Shown here: positions 1 to 8,756 of the stretch, in pieces
How positions within the stretch are numbered: position 1 is the stretch's first letter
Layout: each line of letters begins with the position of its first letter
Assembly: GCA_965223405.1 (NCBI GenBank)
Contig: CBDCWO010000006.1
Span: 4,588,001 to 4,652,000 of the forward strand
Source: CBDCWO01 sp965223405
GTDB lineage: Bacteria; Bacteroidota; Bacteroidia; Chitinophagales; Saprospiraceae
Length of the DNA: 64,000 nucleotides
Direction: 5' to 3'
Made by a program: the position numbers and the translations under genes
The notes under the pieces: model-generated
What the model was told of the DNA's origin: nothing
What the model saw: the letters and a program-made list of their open reading frames with translations, nothing else
Databases searched by the model: none

Positions 1-118
1 TAAATCAATAGAGATTAAAAGAAACTTGGGTTAAAACCTTAGAATATCAGATATCTTTTTGATCTATGAGTCAGTTACATGAAATCAAAAATTCAAAATA
101 TTATTAAATCTATCTAAA

Positions 119-1255
119 ATGATCGGAGTGCAAAGAGTACAAAATAGAAAATTGACCACCTTGATTTCACTGATGATAATTTATATGCTTACAGCGTGTT
201 CGGTGCAAAAGGAGCTATCTGAAACGCGCCCATCACATCCAAAGAACATCATATTATTGATTGGTGATGGTATGGGATTAACTCAGGTTTCAACCGTTTT
301 CTACTATCAGGATACACCTAGCAATTTCCTTAGATTTAAATATATCGGACTACACCAGAACGAACCAACAAGTCATAAGGTAACGGACTCTGCATCCGGC
401 GCGACTGCCTTTTCGGCTGGAGTCAAAACGTATAATGGGGCCATAGGTGTGGATCAGGATACCGTATCCGTACCAACTATATTGGAGATAATGGCCAAAA
501 AAGGATACAGTACCGGATTGGTAGCAACTTCCTCTATTGTTCACGCCACTCCGGCTTCCTTTTATGCTCATACCGACTCCCGTGGTAATTATGAGGAAAT
601 CGCCCGGCAGTTGGTTTATGCGCCTGTCAACTTCTTTGCCGGTGGTGGAATTAAGTTCTTTGCAAAACGTCTGGATCAAAAAAATTACCTGGATACCTTA
701 ACAGAAAAAGGATTTTTTGTTGATACTTTAGGCCTTGGTTCGAAAAAACTTGAATTCAACAAGAAATATGCTTTTTTACCCGCTCAGGATGCCATGCCTA
801 AAATGCAGGATGGCAGAGGAGATTTTCTGCCCAGAGCCACCCAAATGGCCCTCGATCATTTATCTCAAGATGAGGATGGATTTTTTTTAATGGTTGAAGG
901 GTCACAGATCGACTGGGGAGGCCATGCCAACGATGCGGATTATGTGATTCAGGAAACGTTGGACTTTGATAAAACCATTGGATTGGTGCTGGATTTTGCC
1001 AAGAATGATAAAAATACATTGGTAATAGTAACTGCCGACCATGAAACGGGTGGTTTGTCATTGTCTGCGGCTACCATATTTGGGCAAGGAGATTATTCCA
1101 AAATAATTCCTTCCTTTTCCACAGGAAACCACTCGGCCACATTGATTCCAGTATTTGCCTATGGTCCCGGAGCGGAAGAATTTATGGGAATTTATCAGAA
1201 CAGCGATATTTTCGGGAAAATGCTGAAAGCAATTAAGATGGATAGACTGAATTGA
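119..1255 (+). CDS. Alkaline phosphatase, PhoA-type, lipoprotein
   Basis: Hydrolyses phosphate monoesters outside the cytoplasm. The N-terminus has a hydrophobic stretch ending in a lipobox (LTAC, Cys27), so it is probably lipid-anchored. Family motifs are all visible: LLIGDGMG (metal ligand Asp50), TDSASGATAF with the phosphorylated Ser91, VEGSQIDWGGH (Glu260, Asp265, His269), TADHETGG (Asp307, His308) and a late TGNHSA (His338). At 378 residues it is a compact member of the alkaline phosphatase superfamily. It is the only complete gene on the plus strand in the first 31 kb and converges on the glycosidase cluster, so it is probably a separate transcription unit. It may release phosphate from substituted glycans, but that is inference. 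The metal and nucleophile residues make the family call firm. Confidence 0.93.
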   Translation: MIGVQRVQNRKLTTLISLMIIYMLTACSVQKELSETRPSHPKNIILLIGDGMGLTQVSTVFYYQDTPSNFLRFKYIGLHQNEPTSHKVTDSASGATAFSAGVKTYNGAIGVDQDTVSVPTILEIMAKKGYSTGLVATSSIVHATPASFYAHTDSRGNYEEIARQLVYAPVNFFAGGGIKFFAKRLDQKNYLDTLTEKGFFVDTLGLGSKKLEFNKKYAFLPAQDAMPKMQDGRGDFLPRATQMALDHLSQDEDGFFLMVEGSQIDWGGHANDADYVIQETLDFDKTIGLVLDFAKNDKNTLVIVTADHETGGLSLSAATIFGQGDYSKIIPSFSTGNHSATLIPVFAYGPGAEEFMGIYQNSDIFGKMLKAIKMDRLN

Positions 1256-1275
1256 TCGGAGTGACGGATACTAGT

Positions 1276-1455
1276 GAGTCTACTCCGAAAACTCTGCAAA
1301 TCCAAAAATGATTCTTTAGGCTTTGCCTGCCGTAGGATGCGATATTTTCATTTTTTTCAATTAGCTGATACTCAGGCATCCACGAATCTCAAAAAATAAA
1401 AATCTCATCCAAAATAATTCATTTTATGAAAATTGACAGTTTTCAGAGTGGACTC
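1276..1455. mobile_element. MITE, 180 bp, IS1182-type ends
   Basis: A non-coding 180-bp element with terminal inverted repeats. The left end is GAGTCTACTCCGAAAACT; the reverse complement of the right end is GAGTCCACTCTGAAAACT. It is flanked by a perfect 6-bp duplication ACTAGT (1270-1275 and 1456-1461). The ends match those of the two full transposase-bearing elements in this window (16921-18728 and 40909-42665), most closely the left end of the 16921 copy. It contains no transposase, so it is best read as a non-autonomous derivative mobilised by such an IS. Confidence 0.85.
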
Positions 1456-1460
1456 ACTAG

Positions 1461-1660
1461 TTGAGCGTGCTCATGTGTTATTTGGAACAACTTGCCTCAA
1501 ATTCTTGCGCATCAACTAATAATTCTTTAGGCGAGGACACTTATAGCAACATATAGGTTATTTATGTACTTCGCTGTGTTGTTTGGGGCGTCTCACCTCA
1601 AACTTTTATACATTATCTGGATTTTTTTAGGCGAGGATGCCAAAAGCAACAGATAGATGA
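1461..1660. repeat. Imperfect tandem repeat, two ~100-bp units
   Basis: Two units of about 100 bp (1461-1560 and 1561-1660) share the pattern TTTGG, then CCTCAAA, then TTTAGGCGAGGA, then AGCAACA, ATAG, with point differences and a 1-bp shift in the first third. Each unit can pair CCTC with the later GAGG, giving a possible hairpin. They lie in the convergent gap between the alkaline phosphatase (ends 1255) and the GH43-like gene (ends 1698), just beyond the MITE. No gene is seen in 1256-1697. Their function is unknown; a termination or decay-barrier role is possible. Confidence 0.55.
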
Positions 1661-1697
1661 AAATTTCCGGATTGCAATCGATAGATAAAATGCTTCT

Positions 1698-3362
1698 TTA
1701 ATTTTGCAAGATTCCATGCAGTTCAATGACCTCTTGATCGGGAGGTAAAATCGAAACTATTACCTGCTGATTTTCTTCTATAGGCATTGGGATGCGTGCT
1801 TTCATTTTAATCTGGGTTTTTTCAAACGGAGCTAAAGGAGGTACATTTCCAGATACAACAACTTGGGGTACATTGCCCTGGACTAGCTTGATTTGAAGCT
1901 TACTATTTTTTTTTGAAGATACCTGACCAAAATTCTGTACTTCAACCTCGAACTTGAGTTTCTTTTTCTTTTGAGAAAACTTGGGGAGCCTAGCTGATAA
2001 GCAAGGTTGTAAATAATCGACCCAGGGAAGACGGGAATAAGCAAAAAGTAATTGACCGGATGTGGTCTTACCAATTAGTTTGGCGGCGAAATTAGTTTTT
2101 GAAAACCCATTTCCAGTGCCATCAAATGTAATTATTAAATCATCACCTGACCGAACGACTCTAAGTGGTTTACATCCTCCTCCAAAGTTAACTGCTTCCG
2201 GCGCCCCAAACCGCAAAGAATTAATATCTATATCCTGATGAGGATTAAAACCGGGCTCCGCATTTATTTGTACTCTGATTTCAGCTGTATTGGCATCTAT
2301 TTCATTGTCATTTAGAATAGTCATTAATTTGCCCACAGTTAGTGGTATGCAGATGTGTTTTGAACTATGATGATCGTTACTTAGATCATTCCATTTGATG
2401 GTGTCGATTACTGCAAAATGGGCCTGAAACGCCCTGCCATATTGGTCCTGAAGCATTTTTATTCTTTCATATTTAAACCAGTTCACTTTAGTTCCATCTT
2501 CATATTTTGCTATTCCTGGCATATAAGCCTCACCGGGATCTATTTTCCAATGTATGCCATCTTTGGACCTTAGGTAATAGGCAATCCGGCCCAGCCAATC
2601 ATTTACAATCATATGATATTGAATAGAAGTGCGCCAAATTACCGGATCTTCAAACTTACCGTCGACCGGAGGGTATACGCTACCTTGAGTAACTTGATGA
2701 TACGGTGAAATTCCATTTTCACTGATCCAGATTCCTCCACCTCGGCATACCATTAGAATGGATCCATCTTCTCGTCTGGTAAATGACAAATTGGACAATC
2801 CTTCAATAATTTTTCGATCTCTTGAATTAAAGTCAAATTGCTGGTATTTCCAGGGGCCGCTCAAGCTGTTTGATAGGTAGTACCCTTTATAGACATATAA
2901 AACAAACCTGCCATCTTCCAATTGAAATATTTCAGGATTATGTCCTTTTCCTATGGTTTCTATTACTTGATAGGGTCCCGTAGATACTTTGGATACCGCA
3001 TGGACCACTTCTGAATTTGGCCAGGCCATATGACCTTTCTCGGCATCTTCTCTCCACCGGCAAACGAACAAATGATAGTTGCCATCTTTTCCCAACAAAG
3101 CATTTCCTCCCCAATAGGACCAATCATTATCTTCGATACCATTTTCAACGTATCTTGGTTTGGTGTAATATGCCCCCCAGGTATTATGTTCTAAAGGACC
3201 TTGAACAGGCATGGGTAAAAAGCGATCCATAAATCGACCTCCGAGGATTAGATCATTCCACTTCTCAGGTCGCGAGCGTTCGGTAATTTGTGAATATCCC
3301 TCCGTAAGTGTGACAGATAATATCAATAGAAAGATCCAATGTTTTTGTTCTATAATTTTCAT
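1698..3362 (-). CDS. Secreted GH43-like beta-propeller glycosidase
   Basis: Predicted exported glycosidase of the five-bladed beta-propeller type (GH43/GH117-like superfamily). The first ~24 residues form a signal peptide ending near GYSQ. Blade-like repeats run from residue ~80 to ~340, with HNPEIF (141-146) and KFEDPVIW (236-243) carrying acidic residues at places typical of propeller active sites. The last ~200 residues look like a beta-sandwich region. It shares the HNPEI and GPW/GPY blade motifs with the N-terminal half of the fusion protein at 13512-16892. It is the last gene of a same-strand glycosidase series (33 bp after the next gene upstream). The exact CAZy family and substrate are not certain. 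A decayed relative of its 5' end is present at 40721-40846. Confidence 0.72.
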   Translation of the reverse strand: MKIIEQKHWIFLLILSVTLTEGYSQITERSRPEKWNDLILGGRFMDRFLPMPVQGPLEHNTWGAYYTKPRYVENGIEDNDWSYWGGNALLGKDGNYHLFVCRWREDAEKGHMAWPNSEVVHAVSKVSTGPYQVIETIGKGHNPEIFQLEDGRFVLYVYKGYYLSNSLSGPWKYQQFDFNSRDRKIIEGLSNLSFTRREDGSILMVCRGGGIWISENGISPYHQVTQGSVYPPVDGKFEDPVIWRTSIQYHMIVNDWLGRIAYYLRSKDGIHWKIDPGEAYMPGIAKYEDGTKVNWFKYERIKMLQDQYGRAFQAHFAVIDTIKWNDLSNDHHSSKHICIPLTVGKLMTILNDNEIDANTAEIRVQINAEPGFNPHQDIDINSLRFGAPEAVNFGGGCKPLRVVRSGDDLIITFDGTGNGFSKTNFAAKLIGKTTSGQLLFAYSRLPWVDYLQPCLSARLPKFSQKKKKLKFEVEVQNFGQVSSKKNSKLQIKLVQGNVPQVVVSGNVPPLAPFEKTQIKMKARIPMPIEENQQVIVSILPPDQEVIELHGILQN

Positions 3363-3395
3363 TCTAATTAATTTTCTAGTCCGACAAATGGGTTT

Positions 3396-6300
3396 TTATT
3401 GTAACAATATTATCCATCCTTTTCTAGGCTGAATAGTAATTGATTCATTTAGCTTAAATTGGGTGTGAGGCTGAAAATCTTCAATTTCCGGACAGGTCAT
3501 CTGAACATTTGATGCATTTATTCCTGTTTTTTCCCAATCTATTTTTAGATTTATTTTTTGTTCAACATCTGAAAAATTGCCCAAAGAGATTAATAAAGAA
3601 TCTTTTTTTAAATAGGCCGTTGCCTTTACATCTTTGTTATTGGTAGTGACTATTGGAGTATTTTCCCAAAAGCCTACCATCCTAGAATCATGGATGCCAA
3701 AATGATCCCAAATTTTCCAGATAGGTCGGGGATCGCAGATTACACCATCTGTGTACCACGGATGGCGAACGGTCATGCCGAAAAGCATACCCAGCCATCG
3801 ATTACCTCCCCTGTGAAGCATATCTCCCATAAGTCCAAAGGGAATACCTGAAACTTCAACCAACCAGTTTTCAGGTGCCATCTCATCGTATTTAAAACTT
3901 TCACCAAACCACAACTTATCTACAAATGGAATGAACTCTGCATACTGAGTTGCCGGACCTTTGGAAAAACCAGTATTGGAGTGAAGATCAATAAGACATC
4001 CTGGTTTTTCTTGATCCAAAACCTTTCTTATCCTTTTCAGGATTCTACGGTCATAAGATACATCGTCAAGATACAATCCATCAATATCCACGTTGCGAAT
4101 TAACCAGGCCAGGCCTTCAATATAATAGTTGTACCACCTGGAATCACCCGGAGCATTCACGATAGAGGCATCAGCGCTTTTGTCCGGAAAATACTGATAC
4201 CACTGAGGTCGATAGTTGGATACTAAATGTTCACGCAACCAGGGATAGCCGCCTCCTCTTCCATTTCCCAATATTTCAAAACCCAAACTTCTCAATGCCC
4301 AAAGTTCAGTCGTGTAATTGGTCAATTCCCGAATGGTATAATAGATTTTGACTTTCTGCCCCTTTCGATGCATACTGTCCACAAAAAACTTCATTTCATC
4401 AACCGCAATAAACGGATAATTGATGTGTGGATTATACTCATTGGCATGATGCAGGTTTACCACTTTAACACCACTTTTGAGATCCTGGTTTGATGGTAGT
4501 GGATCTCCACCATTGTGATAGTATCGGTTGATAAACTGACTGGGATAGTCAATATTTTTAACAGGTGTGATCAGAAAAGACCATTCAAATTCTAATTCTT
4601 CGCCTGCTTTTAAATTCCTTTTTCCACTGTAAACTATGGCTTTAACTTTGTTAGAATCTTTGATTATCCTGAATCCCCCTAGATTTTGATTGTACCAGGA
4701 ATCAGGAAATTCAGGTTTGTAAAGATTAAGCAGCGGACCATGGTATGCCCCACCTCTTAACTCACACCAGACCCCACCCTGATGGTTGCCAATCCAGAAA
4801 CTGTCATGTGGCCCGTTCCATTTGGCTTCGTGTTCGGTAGGAACCGCTGCACCTGGTAATTCCATTCCCATTACATACTTCGCGACTTCTGCTCTAAGTG
4901 GTATCTCCAGACGAATATCTTTTAGATTTACCTCATTAAGTGCTTTAATTCTAATCTTGTAATTGAGATATCCATCGGCCTCGAGTGTTTTTTCCCCTAA
5001 GAGAATAAGACTTCGGGAGTGATTTTCCCAGGAAGTTATGAAAACTCCCGATTCCTGCATTATAGGATTTAGGTTCTCAAATCCGGAGAATTGGTTTACC
5101 CCCTCATCCGTTTCTATTTGCAGCGCTATAGGTTCAGCTAAAATTTCGGTGCCAAAAATATTAATTGAATGCGGCATCAATTCCTGACCTAAGCTTACTG
5201 TCTTACCAGATATATGGTATGTCAAATCATCCTGAGTTTTAATTGGTTCATAGCCTTTGCTTGGTTGGTTATTCAATCCCAAGGTAGAATTCAACCATCT
5301 CAGCCGGGAGTGTCTCCACAGTTCCCCATCACCACGATCCGACAGGCTCTCGTCGTTAATATGGAGTTTGAGTTGCACGGATTGAGTTTCGGCATTTTCT
5401 GCTAAAATTTTAATCGAACCTTCATAGATGCCCGGAATTACTTCGTCAGAAATATCTATGCCGATCCAAAGAGGTTGGACTTTCCCCTGCGATACATTGA
5501 TTTCCTTATCAAAAGGGTTTCCATAGGGATCGATTCCACCGGTATTAAAACAAGTTAGGGCTGATGACTTGATGATATGATCCTTTTGTTTGAGGTCCGT
5601 GAAAATGACCTGGAGTTTTTGAATATCTTTTTGAGACGCAAAGAGGCCAATTTGTAAGGTGTAATATTCATTCCTCAGTGCCTGGGCGTAAAACTCTTTG
5701 GAAGGACCTTCCCGATACCATTTCCAAGGGATGTGGTCCAACATGCGGATCGGATGCCTTCGGTCTTGCGGAAATAGTAAAAAATCATCCGGATGTTTTT
5801 CTATCAACTCTTTCTTTTCCTCCTTTAGCGCTGTAACTTCCATGGGATAGAAGGAATCGAAATGGGTCCTGGCCTGAAATTCAACCAATTTTGCGGTTGC
5901 CATTCGCTTTGATTTTCGGGTTCTTTTTTTGACCCATTTAGGATCGGGAGTTTTTTCTTTTGAGAAGTATCCCCGGTTGTAAAATCCATAGTTCGTTTGA
6001 ATTTGGTAAGGTAAATAGTAGAAATAATATATCCCGGCATTTTTTACTGGTCCAATAACCAATTCACATTTTTCGTTGTTTACCCAAATTCGCTTTATAT
6101 TTTGAATCGTATCACCGGTGGCAGCCTCAATGATTAGATAGTGTTTTGACTCAACATGTGTATCGTGTCTGCGCCAGGTAATATCCAAATGGACCGCAGG
6201 CGCTGGCTTATTGATCCGGAGTACGGCGCGATGATTACCCAACGATTCCATCCAAGGTTGATCGGGAATGGAATATATCGGATCCCTTGATTGGGTCCAT

Positions 6301-6422
6301 CCGAACTGAACTAAAATGAGCAACAAAAGCCAGGTTATCGAGTTTTTAATTCTCTGATTTTCGTTCTGACGCGTTGGTTTCATTTTTTCGGATTTTGATC
6401 TTGTTATAATGGTAGTTACCAT
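3396..6422 (-). CDS. Large secreted GH123-N/DUF6067-like glycosidase
   Basis: A 1008-residue exported protein of unproven function, most like the DUF6067 / GH123 N-terminal-type glycosidase candidates found in Bacteroidota and Planctomycetes glycan loci. A signal peptide lies at ~28-44 (ITWLLLLILVQFGW), and Met14 (6383) is an equally good start. The first ~560 residues look like beta-sandwich domains. A TIM-barrel-like segment follows from ~640 to ~920, with VDIDGLYLDDVSYDR offering candidate catalytic acids and DLHSNTG, KLWFGESF and GDMLHRGGNRW as further conserved-looking barrel segments. A short C-terminal beta domain ends the chain. It is flanked at 26-33 bp by other secreted glycosidases in the same orientation, which supports a glycan-degrading role. 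The substrate is unknown. Confidence 0.6.
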   Translation of the reverse strand: MVTTIITRSKSEKMKPTRQNENQRIKNSITWLLLLILVQFGWTQSRDPIYSIPDQPWMESLGNHRAVLRINKPAPAVHLDITWRRHDTHVESKHYLIIEAATGDTIQNIKRIWVNNEKCELVIGPVKNAGIYYFYYLPYQIQTNYGFYNRGYFSKEKTPDPKWVKKRTRKSKRMATAKLVEFQARTHFDSFYPMEVTALKEEKKELIEKHPDDFLLFPQDRRHPIRMLDHIPWKWYREGPSKEFYAQALRNEYYTLQIGLFASQKDIQKLQVIFTDLKQKDHIIKSSALTCFNTGGIDPYGNPFDKEINVSQGKVQPLWIGIDISDEVIPGIYEGSIKILAENAETQSVQLKLHINDESLSDRGDGELWRHSRLRWLNSTLGLNNQPSKGYEPIKTQDDLTYHISGKTVSLGQELMPHSINIFGTEILAEPIALQIETDEGVNQFSGFENLNPIMQESGVFITSWENHSRSLILLGEKTLEADGYLNYKIRIKALNEVNLKDIRLEIPLRAEVAKYVMGMELPGAAVPTEHEAKWNGPHDSFWIGNHQGGVWCELRGGAYHGPLLNLYKPEFPDSWYNQNLGGFRIIKDSNKVKAIVYSGKRNLKAGEELEFEWSFLITPVKNIDYPSQFINRYYHNGGDPLPSNQDLKSGVKVVNLHHANEYNPHINYPFIAVDEMKFFVDSMHRKGQKVKIYYTIRELTNYTTELWALRSLGFEILGNGRGGGYPWLREHLVSNYRPQWYQYFPDKSADASIVNAPGDSRWYNYYIEGLAWLIRNVDIDGLYLDDVSYDRRILKRIRKVLDQEKPGCLIDLHSNTGFSKGPATQYAEFIPFVDKLWFGESFKYDEMAPENWLVEVSGIPFGLMGDMLHRGGNRWLGMLFGMTVRHPWYTDGVICDPRPIWKIWDHFGIHDSRMVGFWENTPIVTTNNKDVKATAYLKKDSLLISLGNFSDVEQKINLKIDWEKTGINASNVQMTCPEIEDFQPHTQFKLNESITIQPRKGWIILLQ

Positions 6423-6447
6423 ATCAATGAATGTTGAAATTATTTGA

Positions 6448-8715
6448 TTATTTGGCGGGAAGTATGGTCAACTGTTCCCCGGGTTTAGTTTCAATCGACA
6501 ATCTGGGTCCCTCCAATTTTTGATTACTAGTTTTTCTTTTAACTAATACCTGATTATGTACCCATGGATTTTGCAAATTCAAAGTGTAGCCTTTTTCACT
6601 TTTTATCCTTATATGGGTTACATGTCCATCCAGTAATTCACTGGAAACGAGAAAAGCACCATAGACTCGAATATCATTGAATTTAGCATCTTGCTGCCTG
6701 GGCCAGACGGGAAATACCCTCACGATTTCTTGATGACCCATACATAACATTTCATTAATTGTATTAGGTACGGTACTCAGGTTTTCAATTCCATGGGGAT
6801 TATCCAACTGAAATCCATTGGGATAGGTGTTATCCGAATATCTCCGCAGATAATAGAGTAAGGTATCCGGATTAAATCCAACTCGTACAGCAGCTGGAAA
6901 AAAGCTGTTGGTTCCATTATAATCTGTCCATCTACTCATTACTTCAATCGTATTATGAGCTACACGAATTAGACTTGAGTCGCTGTCTAATCCTATGCGG
7001 CCGGCAGGATATATATGCTGAATACCAAGGGTATTATCACCCCACCAGTCCGTACCTTTTTCAGAATATCGAAATACTTTTTTACCCTTTCTTTCCTGGT
7101 AGGTGTACTCAGCTAGGTTATCGATGATGTGCTGCCATTTCCCATGCCGATCTTGGTCGATTCCCAGGAATTTACTCATGTCGATGGCCGTTTGCATGAC
7201 CATTGGAACCAGACCCAAAGATAAAACGGGATTTATAGTGCCGATTGTCCCTTCATGAATGGCATCATCATAAATGTTGTACTGATCATTTTCATATTTT
7301 AGGTAATGTTCCCAGAAGGTTGCAACTCCTTTTATAAAAGGATACACATCCCTTGAGTAGTCCTGGTCGTAAGTACAATAAAAATGGTTTGCCATATTGG
7401 TAACACAATAGGCCGAATTACTCTTTTGGCCAAAAAAAAGACCCTCATCTTCAATAGATCCCGCTTCAATCCAATTCTGCCGGTGCTTTTCTATCAATAA
7501 ATTTCGGCGGGTGGTTTCGATACCCAAGGGACCAATACCAACCGGTAGCATAATTCCATCCGCTATTCCGGTTATTTTATTACCGTAATATTTTCCTCTT
7601 TCCATAAATGCCAAAATAGGGGCATTGAAGGGGATAGCCTGTTCCAGACGATTGGCGGAATACAATCCATAGTATGGAGCCATGTGATTGTAATTGAGGT
7701 GGTAATCTCCATTCCAACGTGGTCTTTCCCTGGTAATCCAAGTGCCGAAGATAGAAGGGGGGAACTCGGCATCTCCACTGCAGCTGGCCATGGTATATAA
7801 TGAAAGATAATACTGTTTTTCAATTTGCTGATCTGGTATGGATACGATTGATTTGCCCCAATATTCGGACCACCATTCTTTATGTTGTTTCTCCAATTGA
7901 TCGACCTCCGGTTCTGCGATATCCTGAACTTTTTGAATCACAGAATCCAGACAGTTTTCAGACTTAAAACTACTGGAAAAGGATAGAATCACCGTTATGG
8001 ATTGCTCCGGTTCAAGGTTGAATTCAGTATTCGCATTTTGTAAAACGCGCATCGCGGCTACGGCTTGTGAGGGGATATCGACGTCCTTGATAAAAGCCCT
8101 TGAAATCCAATAAGTACCGTGATGGTCTGTACCTTGAATCCGTTCGTCCTCGAAAACCAGGTCGAATGGAGGTTTGTTGGTATGTTCGTTTTCTCCCGGC
8201 AATTGGAGCCGAATGTTACCGCTTAAACCTTCAGTTCCCTTCTGGGTGATTCTGAGAACCAAGAGATCTTCAATGGGGGAGATAAAGGCTTTTATTTGTA
8301 CATGGGAACGATCTTTTTTAACTGTTGAGGTAGTGATGGCAGTAAAGAGATCTTGCTCAACCAGATAGGTAGCATCAATTAGACCGGGAAAACGAATAGA
8401 TAATTTCCCTAGTACTGCTGGATAGCTTTGGTTAAATGATGATTTTAATCTCCAAAAATCATTGCGTGCCAAATAATAGACTTGATGATCCGGGTTTCCG
8501 GAGATGGCAACGCCTGTATATCCATTCCCAAGCAAAGGAGCATCTACGGCATAGGGTACCGGTATTTTTGATGGTGGTGTATGGACCAAAATTTTGTGTT
8601 TACAAATAATGTCTTCGGCTTTTAGCCTCTGGATATGTATCGGTTTCGTACTATCGGAACAGAATACCAGAGAAATCAGCAAAAGAATTATACAATGGAA
8701 TGAAGACCGGATCAT
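6448..8715 (-). CDS. GH95-like (alpha/alpha)6-barrel protein
   Basis: A 755-residue exported protein related to GH95 fucosidases, but not a standard member. The N-terminus is hydrophobic and ends in LVFC, a weak lipobox. A beta-sandwich domain precedes an (alpha/alpha)6-type region. The motif WNGDYHLNYN (around residue 335) corresponds to the GH95 NxN pair. Near the C-terminus, HGIENLS followed by INEML replaces the GH95 DGNFG...AEMLLQS block, so Glu-Asn stands where GH95 has its key Asp. The same substitution is seen in the proteins at 42854-45103 and 45214-47688. It is probably a glycosidase of altered specificity; the activity is not known. It lies between two other secreted glycosidases with short gaps. 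Confidence 0.65.
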   Translation of the reverse strand: MIRSSFHCIILLLISLVFCSDSTKPIHIQRLKAEDIICKHKILVHTPPSKIPVPYAVDAPLLGNGYTGVAISGNPDHQVYYLARNDFWRLKSSFNQSYPAVLGKLSIRFPGLIDATYLVEQDLFTAITTSTVKKDRSHVQIKAFISPIEDLLVLRITQKGTEGLSGNIRLQLPGENEHTNKPPFDLVFEDERIQGTDHHGTYWISRAFIKDVDIPSQAVAAMRVLQNANTEFNLEPEQSITVILSFSSSFKSENCLDSVIQKVQDIAEPEVDQLEKQHKEWWSEYWGKSIVSIPDQQIEKQYYLSLYTMASCSGDAEFPPSIFGTWITRERPRWNGDYHLNYNHMAPYYGLYSANRLEQAIPFNAPILAFMERGKYYGNKITGIADGIMLPVGIGPLGIETTRRNLLIEKHRQNWIEAGSIEDEGLFFGQKSNSAYCVTNMANHFYCTYDQDYSRDVYPFIKGVATFWEHYLKYENDQYNIYDDAIHEGTIGTINPVLSLGLVPMVMQTAIDMSKFLGIDQDRHGKWQHIIDNLAEYTYQERKGKKVFRYSEKGTDWWGDNTLGIQHIYPAGRIGLDSDSSLIRVAHNTIEVMSRWTDYNGTNSFFPAAVRVGFNPDTLLYYLRRYSDNTYPNGFQLDNPHGIENLSTVPNTINEMLCMGHQEIVRVFPVWPRQQDAKFNDIRVYGAFLVSSELLDGHVTHIRIKSEKGYTLNLQNPWVHNQVLVKRKTSNQKLEGPRLSIETKPGEQLTILPAK

Positions 8716-8756
8716 GGAATGCTAATTTGATTTGCAGATATTTACTGCTGAACTCA

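Noticed and set aside
1..118. Upstream sequence of the alkaline phosphatase
   Set aside because: No gene, clear promoter box or repeat could be supported here.
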